Assembly: GCF_003674065.1 (NCBI RefSeq)
Contig: NZ_RDBE01000007.1
Location: 1-64,000 of the forward strand
From: Nocardioides mangrovicus
GTDB taxonomy: Bacteria > Actinomycetota > Actinomycetes > Propionibacteriales > Nocardioidaceae
DNA length: 64,000 nucleotides
Reading direction: 5' to 3'
The position numbers and the translations under genes are program-made. This document shows positions 39,437-49,476 of the stretch, in pieces (position 1 is the stretch's first letter; every line of letters starts with the position of its first letter). The notes beneath the pieces were generated by a model that was not told where the DNA came from, made no database searches, and worked only from the letters and a program-made list of their open reading frames with translations.

Positions 39437-40278
39437 GCCCCGAGGAGCGCGACGGCCTCGTCCACGTCGTCGGTCACGTGCACGATCATCCGCGACTCCC
39501 GCGCCAGGGCCTGCAGCAGGGGCGCGACCGGCAGCCGCTGCGTCCAGTGCTCGACGCCGAGCAGCACCATCGGCGCGACGTCGTCGGCCGCGGCGTAGTA
39601 GTTCTCGCAGGCGTCCTGGAACACCTCCTGCACGGTGCCGGCCGAGCCGGGGAGGAAGACGATGCCGGCGTTGCAGATGCGCAGCAGCACGTCCTCGCGC
39701 ACGGCGTTGTGGAAGTACTTCGCGATGGAGGTCGCGAAGACGTTCGGGGGCTCGTGGCCGTAGAACCAGGTCGGCACGCCGAGGTTCTCGCGGCCCTCGA
39801 CGCGCTCCACGACGGCCAACCCCGAGCGTGCCCACGCGGTGACGTCGTCGTAGCCGGGGCAGGCGGCGAGCTCGGCCAGCGCGTCGTCGAGGTGGTCGGG
39901 CACGTAGGCGCCGAGGTTCGCCGCCTCCATCGCCCCCGGCCCGCCGCCGGTGGCGACGGTGAAGGCGGCCCCCAGCGCGTGCCCGAGCCGGGCCGCCGTG
40001 GCGTAGTCGGTCGAGCCGCGGGGCACGGCGTGCGCGCCCATCACCCCGGCGATGCGGCGACCGGCGACGTAGGCCTCGAGCGCGTCGTCGATGCCGTGGT
40101 CGTGAAGCGCTGCGGCCAGCGTCCGCTCGCGGGCGCGGTCGCCCTGGTCCCAGGCGTAGACGCGGGCGTCGGGGGTGGCGGGGTAGCCACCCCCGAGTCC
40201 GGCGTACAGCTCGGCGGGGGAGTACAGCGTCGTGCGCTCGGGGTCGAACGGCAGGTCGTGTGCCGCAGCGGTCGCCAT
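39433..40278 (-). CDS. LOG family protein
   Basis: The product (281 residues from ATG 40278) has the Rossmann-type GGGPGAMEAANLGAYV block and the variant FLPGSAGTVQEVFQDACE in place of PGGxGTxxE. LOG proteins include cytokinin-activating phosphoribohydrolases acting on nucleoside monophosphates, and the same fold occurs in lysine-decarboxylase-like proteins. The variation in the second motif leaves activity uncertain. ATG 40278 has GGAG about 9 bases upstream; GTG 40305, which overlaps the RIO stop (GTGA), is the alternative. Confidence 0.82.
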   Translation of the reverse strand: MATAAAHDLPFDPERTTLYSPAELYAGLGGGYPATPDARVYAWDQGDRARERTLAAALHDHGIDDALEAYVAGRRIAGVMGAHAVPRGSTDYATAARLGHALGAAFTVATGGGPGAMEAANLGAYVPDHLDDALAELAACPGYDDVTAWARSGLAVVERVEGRENLGVPTWFYGHEPPNVFATSIAKYFHNAVREDVLLRICNAGIVFLPGSAGTVQEVFQDACENYYAAADDVAPMVLLGVEHWTQRLPVAPLLQALARESRMIVHVTDDVDEAVALLGA

Positions 40279-40301
40279 AGCGGCCACTCCAGCACACGAC
40301 C

Positions 40302-41123
40302 TCACCAGGCCGCGGCCAGGACCTCGCCGAAGAGGTCGTCCTCGCTCACCTCGAGCCCGCGCGCGGCGAACCAGGTGCAGACGTTGTGGCAGTCGCGCAT
40401 CAAGAACTCCGACGCGGCGGGGTTGGCCACCAGGTCGACCACCTGCGGCAGGTCGATCACCACGAGCCGCTCACCGGCCGCGAGGACGTTGTACGGCGAG
40501 AGGTCGCCGTGCGCGATCTGCTGCGAGGCCATCACCAGCATCGCCTCGCGCAGCTGCTCGAACCACGACGCCAGGAGCGCCGGCGTCGGACGCTGACGGG
40601 CCAGGCGGGGCGCCGGGTCGCCGGTGTCCGGGTCGAGCACGAGCTCCATGAGGATCTCGGTGCCGTCGATCTGCACCGGGTAGGGCACCGGGACGCCGAT
40701 GAGCCACAGCCGCTTGAGCGACTCCCACTCGGCGTTGGCCCACTGGCCGGCGGCCACCGCGCGTCCGTAAGCGGTTTTCTTGGCCATCGCGCGGGTGTCG
40801 CGGCTGCTGCGCACGCGGCGGCCCTCGGCGTAGGCCGACGACCGCTGGAAGTCGCGGTGGTCCTCGCCGCGGTAGCGCTTGGCGGCCATCACGGTGGCGC
40901 CGTCGGCGCCGGCCCGCTCGAGCAGGAAGACGTCGGCCTCCTTGCCGGTCTTGAGGACGCCGAGCTCCTCGTCGACGGCGGCGCGGTCGGTGACGACCCA
41001 GTCGGGCCGGGGCTCGGGACCGCGGCACAGCGGCTCGAGGTCCCAGTAGTTCGAGAGACGGACGTCGTCGTCGATGACGACCCAGTGCTGATCGAGAGGG
41101 GTGAGGGAGAACTGGTCAGGCAA
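40302..41123 (-). CDS. RIO-type serine/threonine kinase
   Basis: The product is 273 residues from TTG 41123. It has the RIO1-like lysine block VMAAKRYRG (Lys82), the catalytic loop IAHGDLSPYNVL (Asp207, Asn212) and the metal-binding VIDLPQVVD (Asp224). Archaeal and eukaryotic RIO1 act in small-subunit maturation; bacterial roles are not established. TTG 41123 has CTGGAG with 6 bases between and follows a short upstream ORF that it overlaps. TTG 41165 is an alternative but lies inside that ORF and has no ribosome site. The leader can fold into an inhibitory hairpin (41131-41199). Confidence 0.85.
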   Translation of the reverse strand: MPDQFSLTPLDQHWVVIDDDVRLSNYWDLEPLCRGPEPRPDWVVTDRAAVDEELGVLKTGKEADVFLLERAGADGATVMAAKRYRGEDHRDFQRSSAYAEGRRVRSSRDTRAMAKKTAYGRAVAAGQWANAEWESLKRLWLIGVPVPYPVQIDGTEILMELVLDPDTGDPAPRLARQRPTPALLASWFEQLREAMLVMASQQIAHGDLSPYNVLAAGERLVVIDLPQVVDLVANPAASEFLMRDCHNVCTWFAARGLEVSEDDLFGEVLAAAW

Positions 41124-41175
41124 CGAAGGCTCCAGGAGAGAAGTCGGGGTGGGCGCGCAGGCCAAAGGCAGTCAT
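41116..41175 (-). CDS. 19-codon upstream ORF in the RIO kinase leader
   Basis: ATG 41175 is preceded by the very strong site GGAGAGGAGGGG and opens the peptide MTAFGLRAHPDFSPGAFVA, ending in TGA 41118-41116. The stop lies 3 bases past the kinase TTG, so the frames overlap by 8 bases and the kinase is read in the +1 frame relative to it. The peptide has no membrane segment or known match. Its codons 12-15 form one arm of the leader hairpin. A leader peptide that controls kinase translation is the most likely role; an authentic small protein is possible. Confidence 0.6.
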   Translation of the reverse strand: MTAFGLRAHPDFSPGAFVA

Positions 41176-41199
41176 GGCGATTACCCCTCCTCTCCTGGA
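41131..41199 (-). promoter_or_regulatory. Leader hairpin masking two ribosome binding sites
   Basis: On the coding (minus) strand, TCCAGGAGAG (41199-41190) is an exact 10-base reverse complement of CTCTCCTGGA (41140-41131). The first arm contains the Shine-Dalgarno of the upstream ORF; the second includes most of the CTGGAG site of the RIO kinase. Pairing would hide both, and translation of the upstream ORF would open the second. Confidence 0.55.
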
Positions 41200-41254
41200 A
41201 CCGTGCAGACGTACGCGACGAGACTGACCCGGAGATCTGCCCCGCGCAACCGGA

Positions 41255-42223
41255 TTACTGGTGACCCGAGACCGCGTGCGGAGCGTAGCCCTCGCTCAGT
41301 CGTGACAGCTCGTCATCGGTGAGCTCGAGGTCGACGGCGGCCACGGCATCGGTGAGGTGCTCGGGCTTGGTGACGCCGACGATGGGCGAGGTGACCGCCG
41401 GCTGGGCCAGCAGCCACGCCAGCGCCACCTGGGCCGGGGCGACCTCGCGCTCGGCGGCGACCTCGAGAAGCGTCTCGACCACGCCGCGGTCCTCGTCGCG
41501 GTAGAGGCTGCGGCCGAACTCGTCGGTCTCGCTGCGCGTGGTGGCGGCGTCCCACGGGCGGGTGAGCCTGCCGCGGGCGAGCGGGCTCCACGGGATCACC
41601 CCGACGCCCTGGTCGAGGCACAGCGGGAGCATCTCCCGCTCCTCCTCGCGGTAGATCAGGTTGTAGTGGTCCTGCATCGAGACGAACCTGGTCCAGCCGT
41701 TGACCTCGGCCACGTGCTGGGCCTTGGCGAACTGCCAGGCCCACATCGAGGAGGCGCCGATGTAGCGGGCGCGGCCGGAGGTGACGACGTCGTGCAGCGC
41801 CTCCATCGTCTCCTCGATCGGCGTCTCGTCGTCCCACCGGTGGATCTGGTAGAGGTCGACGAAGTCGGTGCCGAGGCGGTCCAGGCTGGCGTCGATCTCC
41901 TGCAGGATCGCCTTGCGCGAGAGCCCGGCACCGTTGGGACCCGGTCGCATGCGGCCGTTGACCTTGGTCGCCAGCACGACGTCGTCGCGGTCGGCGTGCT
42001 TCCACAGCGCGCGGCCGGTGTACTCCTCGCTGGTACCGGCGGAGTACACGTTCGCGGTGTCGAAAAAGGTGATGCCGGCCTCGAGCGCGGCGGCGATGGT
42101 CTCCTCGGCGAAGGCCTCGTCCTTGGCCCACTCGCGGCCCAGGGAGGCGTCGCCCCAGCTCATGCAGCCCAGCGTGATCCGCGAGACCTGCAGCCCGGTG
42201 TTGCCCAGTCGTGCGTACTTCAC
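41255..42223 (-). CDS. Aldo/keto reductase
   Basis: The 322-residue (alpha/beta)8 oxidoreductase has the catalytic tetrad in FFDTANVYSAG (Asp55, Tyr60), VVLATKVNG (Lys87) and YQIHRWDDE (His128), and an NADPH-binding C-terminal part. It resembles the bacterial AKR11/YajO-like group with MSWGDASLGREW. GTG 42223 overlaps the stop of the upstream aldo/keto reductase (GTGA), so the pair is coupled. Substrate unknown. Confidence 0.92.
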   Translation of the reverse strand: MKYARLGNTGLQVSRITLGCMSWGDASLGREWAKDEAFAEETIAAALEAGITFFDTANVYSAGTSEEYTGRALWKHADRDDVVLATKVNGRMRPGPNGAGLSRKAILQEIDASLDRLGTDFVDLYQIHRWDDETPIEETMEALHDVVTSGRARYIGASSMWAWQFAKAQHVAEVNGWTRFVSMQDHYNLIYREEEREMLPLCLDQGVGVIPWSPLARGRLTRPWDAATTRSETDEFGRSLYRDEDRGVVETLLEVAAEREVAPAQVALAWLLAQPAVTSPIVGVTKPEHLTDAVAAVDLELTDDELSRLSEGYAPHAVSGHQ

Positions 42224-43083
42224 GCAGCGGCCTCCTTCTCGATGGCGGCGATCTCGTCGTCGGTCAGCTCGATGTCGGCGGCGGCCGTGTTGGCTTCGAG
42301 GTGGGCGACCTTCGAGGTGCCCGGGATCGGCAGCATCACCGGCGAGCGCTGCAGCAGCCAGGCGAGCGCGAGCTGGGACGGCGTGGCGTCGTGACGCTTC
42401 GCGGCCTCGGCCAGCACCCCGCCCAGCGAGCCGTCGGAGCCCAGCGGCGCCCACGGGATGAACGCGATGTCGTGCTGCTCGGTGTAGTCCAGCAGCGCCT
42501 CGGAGTCGCGCGCACCGATGTTGTAGCGGTTCTGCACCGAGACGATGGTGGCGCTCTGCTGGGCCTCCTCGAGCTCCTCGACGCTCACCTCGGAGAGCCC
42601 GATGTGGCGGATCTTGCCCTCGTCCTGCAGCGCCTTGAGCTCGCCGACCTGGTCGGCCAGCGGGTAGGTGTCGTCGATGCGGTGCAGCTGGAGCAGGTCG
42701 ATGCGCTCCAGGCCCAGTCGGCGCAGGCTCATCTCCACCTCCTGGCGCAGGTACGCGGGGGCGCCCACCGGCGTCCAGCTGTTCGGCCCGCCGCGGACGA
42801 GGCCCGCCTTGGTGGCCACGACGACGTCGTCGGGGTAGGGGTGGATGGCCTCCTTGATGATCTCCTCGGAGACGTAGGGGCCGTAGGAGTCGGCGGTGTC
42901 GATGAAGGTGATGCCGAGCTCGAGGGCACGCCGGACCACGCGCAGGCACTCGTCGCGGTCGGCCGGCTCGCCCCAGATCCCATCGCCGGTCAGGCGCATC
43001 GCGCCGAAGCCGAGACGGACCACGGGCAGGTCGCCGCCGAGCTGGTAGGTGCCGGAGGCCGCTGCGTTCGTTGCTGAGGTCAT
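42220..43083 (-). CDS. Aldo/keto reductase, oxidoreductase of the YdbC/AKR13-like group
   Basis: The 287-residue product shows Asp62 and Tyr67 in TFIDTADSYGPY, Lys92 in VVVATKAGL, and His134 in LQLHRIDDTYPL. It is distinct in sequence from its downstream neighbour, so the pair is not a recent duplication. ATG 43083 lies 48 bases from the divergent SIP gene. Substrate unknown. Confidence 0.92.
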   Translation of the reverse strand: MTSATNAAASGTYQLGGDLPVVRLGFGAMRLTGDGIWGEPADRDECLRVVRRALELGITFIDTADSYGPYVSEEIIKEAIHPYPDDVVVATKAGLVRGGPNSWTPVGAPAYLRQEVEMSLRRLGLERIDLLQLHRIDDTYPLADQVGELKALQDEGKIRHIGLSEVSVEELEEAQQSATIVSVQNRYNIGARDSEALLDYTEQHDIAFIPWAPLGSDGSLGGVLAEAAKRHDATPSQLALAWLLQRSPVMLPIPGTSKVAHLEANTAAADIELTDDEIAAIEKEAAA

Positions 43084-43119
43084 GTCAGGCGCAAGTCACG
43101 GCGGCGTGGAGATGTTCCC

Positions 43120-43125
43120 TACGGT
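43120..43125 (+). promoter_or_regulatory. -10 box of a leaderless SIP gene transcript
   Basis: TACGGT is followed by 6 bases and the GTG at 43132. Confidence 0.5.
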
Positions 43126-43131
43126 GGGGCC

Positions 43132-43863
43132 GTGCAGCTCACCGTCACCGCCACCAGCCGCGTCAGCCCCGATCTCGTCCGCGTGGAGTTCAGCGGCGAC
43201 CTCGCCTCCTTCGCCGAGAGCACCTTCACCGACAGGTACGTGAAGCTGCAGTTCCCCGATGCCGTCCGTACCTACACCGCGCTCGATCCCGACGTCGAGG
43301 CCGGCACGGTGGCGGTCGAGTTCGTCGTGCACGGCGACACCGGTGTGGCCGGTCCGTGGGCCGCGGCCGCCCAGCCCGGCGACGTGCTGGAGGTCCGTGG
43401 GCCCGGTGGGGCCTACGCCCCGGATCCGGCCGCCGATTGGCACCTGCTGGTGGGCGACGAGTCCGCGCTGCCGGCCATCCGCGCGGCCCTGCAGGCGCTG
43501 CCCGCCGAGGCCACCGCCCGGGCCTACGTCGAGATCGAGGGCCCCGGGCACGAGGCCGAGCTGCCGCGCGAGGTCACCTGGGTGCACCGCGGCTCGGGCG
43601 CCGCGGCGGCCATGGCCGCCGCCGAGCAGACCGAGCCTGCGCTGCTGACCGCGGTGCGAGAGGGGGAGTGGCTGCCCGGCCGGGTGCAGTGCTTCGTGCA
43701 CGGGGAGGCCCAGGTCGTGATGCACGCGCTGCGGCCCTTCCTGCTCGCCGAGAAGGGGCTGCCTCGCGAGGACGTCTCGGTCTCCGGCTACTGGCGCCGC
43801 GGCCGCACCGAGGAGGGCTTCCGGGACTGGAAGCGCGAGCTGCGGGAGGCTGAGGGGGCATGA
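43132..43863 (+). CDS. Siderophore-interacting protein (SIP) family, ferredoxin-reductase fold
   Basis: The 243-residue product has the FAD-binding barrel (YVKLQFPDAVRTYTALDPD, about 36-54), GDVLEVRGPGGAYAPDPAADWHLLVGDESALPA (about 83-115), and the C-terminal SVSGYWRRGRTEEGFRDWK. This last block is the family mark of ViuB/SIP flavoproteins that reduce ferric siderophores with NAD(P)H. The FAD motif is reduced relative to the usual RxYT/S, reading RTYTALDP. The GTG start fits a leaderless transcript. The stop overlaps the next ATG. No siderophore genes are near. Confidence 0.88.
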   Translation: MQLTVTATSRVSPDLVRVEFSGDLASFAESTFTDRYVKLQFPDAVRTYTALDPDVEAGTVAVEFVVHGDTGVAGPWAAAAQPGDVLEVRGPGGAYAPDPAADWHLLVGDESALPAIRAALQALPAEATARAYVEIEGPGHEAELPREVTWVHRGSGAAAAMAAAEQTEPALLTAVREGEWLPGRVQCFVHGEAQVVMHALRPFLLAEKGLPREDVSVSGYWRRGRTEEGFRDWKRELREAEGA

Positions 43864-44327
43864 GCGAGTGGGTCAACGCCTGCTACGTGCTGCTCGACCG
43901 GCCGGTGGTCGCCGGCCGGGCCGATGAGCCGGTGCTGGTCGAGGACCCGGTCAGCCACGCCCGGCTGCTCGAGGACGTCGCGGCAGTGGCCGGGGTCCTG
44001 CGGGCGCAGGGGGTCGGCGCCGGGGCACGGGCGATCGTCAGCGCCGACGGTCGTCGCGGTGTCACCGCCCTGCTGGCCGTGGCGCGGCTCGGGGGTGTGG
44101 TGGGCGAAGGGGTCCTGGTCGACGAGGACTCCGTGGGCGAGCTGGGGTGGGACGAGGCCCTGCGGCTCGGCCGCACCGACCCGGCCCCGGTCGCCGACCT
44201 GCCCCCGTCGGCCGACTGGGACGGCGTGCGCACAGCCGGCGACCTGGCCCGCGAGGTCGCGGCCCTGGTCACCCCGCTACCGGTGGCGAGCCTGCTGTCC
44301 GTGCTCCGCAGTAGCCTCCAGGTGTGA
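43860..44327 (+). CDS. Short TIGR03089-like protein, N-terminal fragment of an acyl-adenylate-synthetase fold
   Basis: The 155-residue product contains SHARLLEDVAAVAGVLRAQGVGAGARAIV and VTALLAVARLGGVVGEG (about 32-85), the opening pattern of ANL enzymes. It lacks the ATP loop and the catalytic C-terminal domain. It is coupled to the SIP gene (ATGA) and overlaps the aldehyde dehydrogenase start by four bases. It resembles in size and pattern the protein at 36484-36930. Function unknown; a regulatory or degenerate relic is possible. Confidence 0.5.
   Translation: MSEWVNACYVLLDRPVVAGRADEPVLVEDPVSHARLLEDVAAVAGVLRAQGVGAGARAIVSADGRRGVTALLAVARLGGVVGEGVLVDEDSVGELGWDEALRLGRTDPAPVADLPPSADWDGVRTAGDLAREVAALVTPLPVASLLSVLRSSLQV
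44312..44317 (+). promoter_or_regulatory. -10 box for a leaderless aldehyde dehydrogenase transcript
   Basis: TAGCCT lies 6 bases before GTG 44324, inside the end of the preceding gene. Confidence 0.45.
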
Positions 44328-45769
44328 GCGAGCACCGCGTCCCCAACCTCATCGCCGGCGAGCGGGTCCACGGCGACCAGCCCCTCGAGGTCACCCACCC
44401 CTACGACGACTCCCCGGCGGGCACCACCACCTACGCCACCCCCGATCAGGTCGAGCGCGCCGTGGCCCACGCCGCCGGTCTGGCCGGCGAGGGCGCGCGG
44501 CTCCCTGTGCACGCCCGCGCCGACGCGCTGACCGCGATCAGCGAGGCGATCAAGGCCAACGCCGACGAGCTGGCCGAGCTCATCACGGCCGAGAACGGCA
44601 AGCCGATGATGTGGTCGCGCGCGGAGGTGGGGCGTGCGGTCTCGGTGTTCCGGTGGGCCGCGGAGGAGACGCGGCAGCAGGGCGGCGAGGTGATGCGGCT
44701 CGACACCGACGCCGCCGCCGAGGGCCGGCTCGCCTACGTGCGCCATGTGCCGATCGGGCCCGTGCTGGCCATCAGCCCGTTCAACTTCCCGCTCAACCTC
44801 GTGGCCCACAAGGTGGCACCGGCCATCGCCGTCGGGGCGCCGGTGGTGCTCAAGCCGGCCCCGAAGACGCCGCTGTCGGGTCTGCGGCTCGGCGAGCTCA
44901 TCGCCGAGACCGACCTGCCGCCCGGCTTCGTGCAGGTGCTCAACGTGAAGAACGAGGAGGCCGGCTCGCTGGTCGACGACCCGCGCCTGCCCGTCGTCTC
45001 GTTCACCGGCTCGGGTCCGGTCGGCTACGCCATCCGCGACCAGGTGCCGGGCAAGCACGTCGTGCTCGAGCTGGGCGGCAACGCCGCGGTCTACGTCGCG
45101 AGCGACTACGCCTCGGAGGCCGACCTGGACTGGGCCTCGACCCGCATCGCGAACTTCTCCAACTACCAGGCCGGGCAGTCCTGCATCGGCGTCCAGCGGG
45201 TCTTCGCCGACGCCTCGCTCTACGAGGACCTCAAGGCCCGGGTGGTCGAGAAGGTCGCGGCCCTGGTCACCGGCGACCCACGCGATGAGAAGACGTTCGT
45301 CGGCCCGATGATCGAGGAGGCCGCCGCCGAGCGCGTGGAGCAGTGGGTCACCGCCGCGCAGGGGCTCGGCGCCAGCGTGCTCACCGGCGGGCACCGCGAC
45401 TTCACGACGTACGCCCCGACGGTGCTCGAGGGCGTCCCGCACGAGGCGAAGGCCTCGTGCGAGGAGGTGTTCGGGCCGGTGCTGCTGCTCGAGAGCGTCG
45501 AGGGCGACGAGGCCGGGCTGGCGGCGATCAACGACTCGAAGTTCGGGCTGCAGGCAGGCGTGTTCACCCACGACCTGCAGCTGGCCTTCCGCGCCCAGCG
45601 CGAGCTGGAGGTCGGCGGCGTCATCATCGGCGACGCCCCCTCCTACCGCGCCGACCAGATGCCCTACGGCGGGGTGAAGGACTCCGGCGTCGGCCGCGAG
45701 GGCATCCGCTACACGATGACCGACTTCACCTACGAGCGGGTCATGGTGCTCACCGGCCTCGACCTGTGA
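44324..45769 (+). CDS. NAD(P)-dependent aldehyde dehydrogenase
   Basis: The 481-residue product has the class signatures [24 protein letters not shown], the general base Glu249 in [12 protein letters not shown], and the catalytic Cys287 in [12 protein letters not shown]. It resembles the lactaldehyde/glyceraldehyde-type group, but the substrate cannot be read from sequence. GTG 44324 overlaps the upstream stop and also has its own TANNNT box, so it may be transcribed alone. The stop overlaps the dxr GTG. Confidence 0.93.
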   Translation: MSEHRVPNLIAGERVHGDQPLEVTHPYDDSPAGTTTYATPDQVERAVAHAAGLAGEGARLPVHARADALTAISEAIKANADELAELITAENGKPMMWSRAEVGRAVSVFRWAAEETRQQGGEVMRLDTDAAAEGRLAYVRHVPIGPVLAISPFNFPLNLVAHKVAPAIAVGAPVVLKPAPKTPLSGLRLGELIAETDLPPGFVQVLNVKNEEAGSLVDDPRLPVVSFTGSGPVGYAIRDQVPGKHVVLELGGNAAVYVASDYASEADLDWASTRIANFSNYQAGQSCIGVQRVFADASLYEDLKARVVEKVAALVTGDPRDEKTFVGPMIEEAAAERVEQWVTAAQGLGASVLTGGHRDFTTYAPTVLEGVPHEAKASCEEVFGPVLLLESVEGDEAGLAAINDSKFGLQAGVFTHDLQLAFRAQRELEVGGVIIGDAPSYRADQMPYGGVKDSGVGREGIRYTMTDFTYERVMVLTGLDL

Positions 45770-46878
45770 CACCGGCGTCCGCCGGGCGCCGCGACGTCGT
45801 CGTCCTCGGCTCGACCGGCTCGGTCGGCACGCAGGCCCTCGACGTCGTCCGGGCCCATCCCGACCGGTTCCGGGTGGTCGGGCTCACCGCCGGCGGGTCG
45901 CACCCCGAGCTGTTCGAGCAGCAGGTGGCCGAGTTCGCACCCGCCTTCTCCGGGCTGGGGGAGGAGGCCAGCGTCGAGGCCGCCGAGATGGAGTGCCACA
46001 CGGTGCTCAACGCCATCACCGGCGCCGTCGGGCTGCGGCCGACCCTGGCCGCCCTGGACGCCGACAACGTGCTGGCGCTGGCCAACAAGGAGTCGCTGAT
46101 CATCGGCGGGCCGCTCGTCCTCGAGCGGGCCGCGCCGGACCAGATTGTGCCGGTCGACTCCGAGCACAGCGCCCTGGCGCAGTGCCTGCGCGGCGGCCGG
46201 GCCGAGGAGGTCCGCCGGCTGGTGCTGACCGCCAGCGGCGGGCCGTTCCGCGGACGTACGCGCGCCGAGCTGGCCGACGTCACGCCGGAGCAGGCGCTGG
46301 CCCACCCGACCTGGGACATGGGCCCGGTGGTCACCATCAACTCCGCCACCTTGGTCAACAAGGGCCTGGAGGTGATCGAGGCGCACCTGCTCTTCGGGAT
46401 CGCGATGGAGCGCATCGAGGTCGTCGTGCACCCCACCTCGGTCGTGCACTCGATGGTCGAGTTCACCGACGGCTCCACCCTGGCCCAGGCCTCGCCGCCG
46501 ACCATGCTGATCCCCATCGCCCTCGGTCTGGCCTGGCCCGAGCGCCTCGACCCCGTCGCCCCGCCCGTGGACTGGTTGACCGCCCAGACCTGGGAGTTCT
46601 TCCCGCTCGACGACGAGGCGTTCCCCGCGGTGGCGCTGGCCCGCCGCGCAGGCACCCTCGGCGGCACGGCTCCGGCGGTCTACAACGCCGCCAACGAGGT
46701 CTGCGTATCAGCCTTTCGGTCAGACAATCTGGGCTTCGCCGACATCGTGGACACGGTCGCGCGCGTGCTCGGCGAGCACGACGTAGCCTCCGACGACAGC
46801 GTCACCGTGGAGGACGTCCTGCAGGCCGATGCCTGGGCGAGGGAGCGGACGGTGACCATCCTGGGGGGACACTCATGA
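45766..46878 (+). CDS. dxr: 1-deoxy-D-xylulose-5-phosphate reductoisomerase
   Basis: Dxr makes methylerythritol phosphate with NADPH in the MEP isoprenoid pathway. The 370-residue product has the nucleotide-binding start [48 protein letters not shown] and the block [23 protein letters not shown]. It is coupled by four-base overlaps to the aldehyde dehydrogenase gene before and the protease gene after. The dxr-rseP-ispG order is the conserved actinobacterial one. Confidence 0.96.
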   Translation: MTPASAGRRDVVVLGSTGSVGTQALDVVRAHPDRFRVVGLTAGGSHPELFEQQVAEFAPAFSGLGEEASVEAAEMECHTVLNAITGAVGLRPTLAALDADNVLALANKESLIIGGPLVLERAAPDQIVPVDSEHSALAQCLRGGRAEEVRRLVLTASGGPFRGRTRAELADVTPEQALAHPTWDMGPVVTINSATLVNKGLEVIEAHLLFGIAMERIEVVVHPTSVVHSMVEFTDGSTLAQASPPTMLIPIALGLAWPERLDPVAPPVDWLTAQTWEFFPLDDEAFPAVALARRAGTLGGTAPAVYNAANEVCVSAFRSDNLGFADIVDTVARVLGEHDVASDDSVTVEDVLQADAWARERTVTILGGHS

Positions 46879-48134
46879 CCGTGCTGCTCTACATCCTTGG
46901 CGTCGTCGTCTTCGTCGTCGGCATCGCCGCCTCGATCGGGCTGCACGAGATGGGACACATGATCCCGGCGAAGCTGTTCGGGGTGAAGGTCACCCAGTAC
47001 TTCGTCGGCTTCGGTCCGACGATCTGGTCGCGCCGCCGGGGTGAGACCGAGTACGGCTTCAAGTGGATCCCGCTCGGCGGCTACGTGAAGATGGTCGGGA
47101 TGCTGCCCCCGGCCAAGGGCGACGACGAGCACGTGCTCCGCAAGACCAACACCGGCATGTTCACCCAGCTCATCTCCGACGCCCGCAGCGCCGAGTACGA
47201 GCTGGTCGAGCCGGGCGACGAGGAGCGGTTGTTCTACCGCAAGGCGTGGTGGAAGAAGCTGATCGTGATGTCCGGCGGTCCGCTGGTCAACGTGGCCATC
47301 GCCTTCATCCTCTTCGGCAGCGTGTTCGCGATCCGCGGGGTGCCCGAGGGCTTCACCCAGGACGTCGGCGGCGTCTCGGCCTGCTCGGCACAGCTGTGCG
47401 CCACCGGGCAGACCAGCACCCCCGCGCAGGCGGCCGGCTTCAAGGCCGGCGACCGGGTGGTCTCCTTCGACGGCACGAAGCTCTCCGGCTGGGACCAGCT
47501 GGTGCCCTTGATCAAGAAGTCGGCCGGCAAGACCGTCTCGATCGGCGTCGTGCGCGACGGGCGCTCGCTCACGCTCACCCCGACCATCGCCGCGCTGCCG
47601 GGTTCGAAGGACGTCGGCTTCCTCGGCCTCGCGCCCACCGCGCAGTACGTGCGTAAGGGTCCGATCTACACCGCCGACCAGATGGGCACCTACACCAAGG
47701 ACACGGTCGTCGCCGTGCTGCACCTGCCGGTGCGCGTCTACGGCGTGGCCAAAACGGTGCTGGGCCTGCAGCCGCGCCAGGCCGACAGCCCGGTCAGCCT
47801 GGTCGGTGCCGGCCGGTGGGCCGGCGAGACCACCTCCGAGCACGGCATGGCGGTGGCCGACCGCATCCAGTTCCTGGTGCTCCTGCTGGCCTCGGTGAAC
47901 CTGTTCCTCGGCATGTTCAACTTCGTGCCACTGCTGCCCCTGGACGGCGGCCACATCGCCGGCGCGCTCTACGAGGCGGCCCGCCGCGCCTGGGCCAAGC
48001 TCTTCCGGCGTCCCGACCCGGGCTTCTTCGACGTCGCGAAGCTGCTCCCGGTGGCCTACGGGGTGGCGGGGGTCTTCGTGCTGATGACGATCCTGCTGGT
48101 CTACGCCGACATCGTGGACCCGGTGCGGATCTGA
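46875..48134 (+). CDS. rseP: Site-2 intramembrane metalloprotease (RseP/Rip1 type, M50)
   Basis: This zinc protease cleaves membrane-bound anti-sigma factors and other substrates inside the membrane. The 419-residue product has the metal motif GLHEMGHM (His24, Glu25, His28), a PDZ domain (about 165-260, [16 protein letters not shown]), and the third-ligand block [14 protein letters not shown] in the last membrane part. The counterpart in M. tuberculosis is Rip1 (Rv2869c), located in the same order between dxr and ispG. A hairpin begins at its stop codon. Confidence 0.95.
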   Translation: MTVLLYILGVVVFVVGIAASIGLHEMGHMIPAKLFGVKVTQYFVGFGPTIWSRRRGETEYGFKWIPLGGYVKMVGMLPPAKGDDEHVLRKTNTGMFTQLISDARSAEYELVEPGDEERLFYRKAWWKKLIVMSGGPLVNVAIAFILFGSVFAIRGVPEGFTQDVGGVSACSAQLCATGQTSTPAQAAGFKAGDRVVSFDGTKLSGWDQLVPLIKKSAGKTVSIGVVRDGRSLTLTPTIAALPGSKDVGFLGLAPTAQYVRKGPIYTADQMGTYTKDTVVAVLHLPVRVYGVAKTVLGLQPRQADSPVSLVGAGRWAGETTSEHGMAVADRIQFLVLLLASVNLFLGMFNFVPLLPLDGGHIAGALYEAARRAWAKLFRRPDPGFFDVAKLLPVAYGVAGVFVLMTILLVYADIVDPVRI

Positions 48135-48160
48135 CAAGCCTGAGCCTGCGAAGGCTTGTC
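48133..48160 (+). terminator. Hairpin directly at the rseP stop
   Basis: GACAAGCC (48133-48140) and GGCTTGTC (48153-48160) form a perfect 8-base stem with a 12-base loop. A second stem, TGCGGCT/AGCCGCA, follows at 48181-48203. No T run is present. Confidence 0.5.
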
Positions 48161-48222
48161 GATGGTGGTTGAGCAGCGACTGCGGCTGAGGGACGAAGCC
48201 GCAACGGAGCGTGCCGAAACGC
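48161..48222. repeat. Copy of a Nocardioides-type interspersed repeat
   Basis: The stretch with GGTGGTTGAGCAGCGACTGC and GCCGAAACGCGG resembles the TGGTTGAGCAGC...CGAAACC units scattered in genomes of this group. It lies between rseP and ispG. Related pieces occur at 49477-49766. Confidence 0.45.
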
Positions 48223-48270
48223 GGTGAGGTGGGCGCCGACGCCCGGAAGGGCACACCAACCGTCGCGAAG

Positions 48271-48276
48271 TAACCT
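48271..48276 (+). promoter_or_regulatory. -10 box of a leaderless ispG transcript
   Basis: TAACCT is followed by 7 bases and the ATG at 48284, with no Shine-Dalgarno between. Confidence 0.55.
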
Positions 48277-48283
48277 CGACACC

Positions 48284-49435
<1,152 letters not shown>

Positions 49436-49476
49436 CTCAGGGGCCGGTGGACGCTGGCTGCGGAGGTCGCCCCGCG

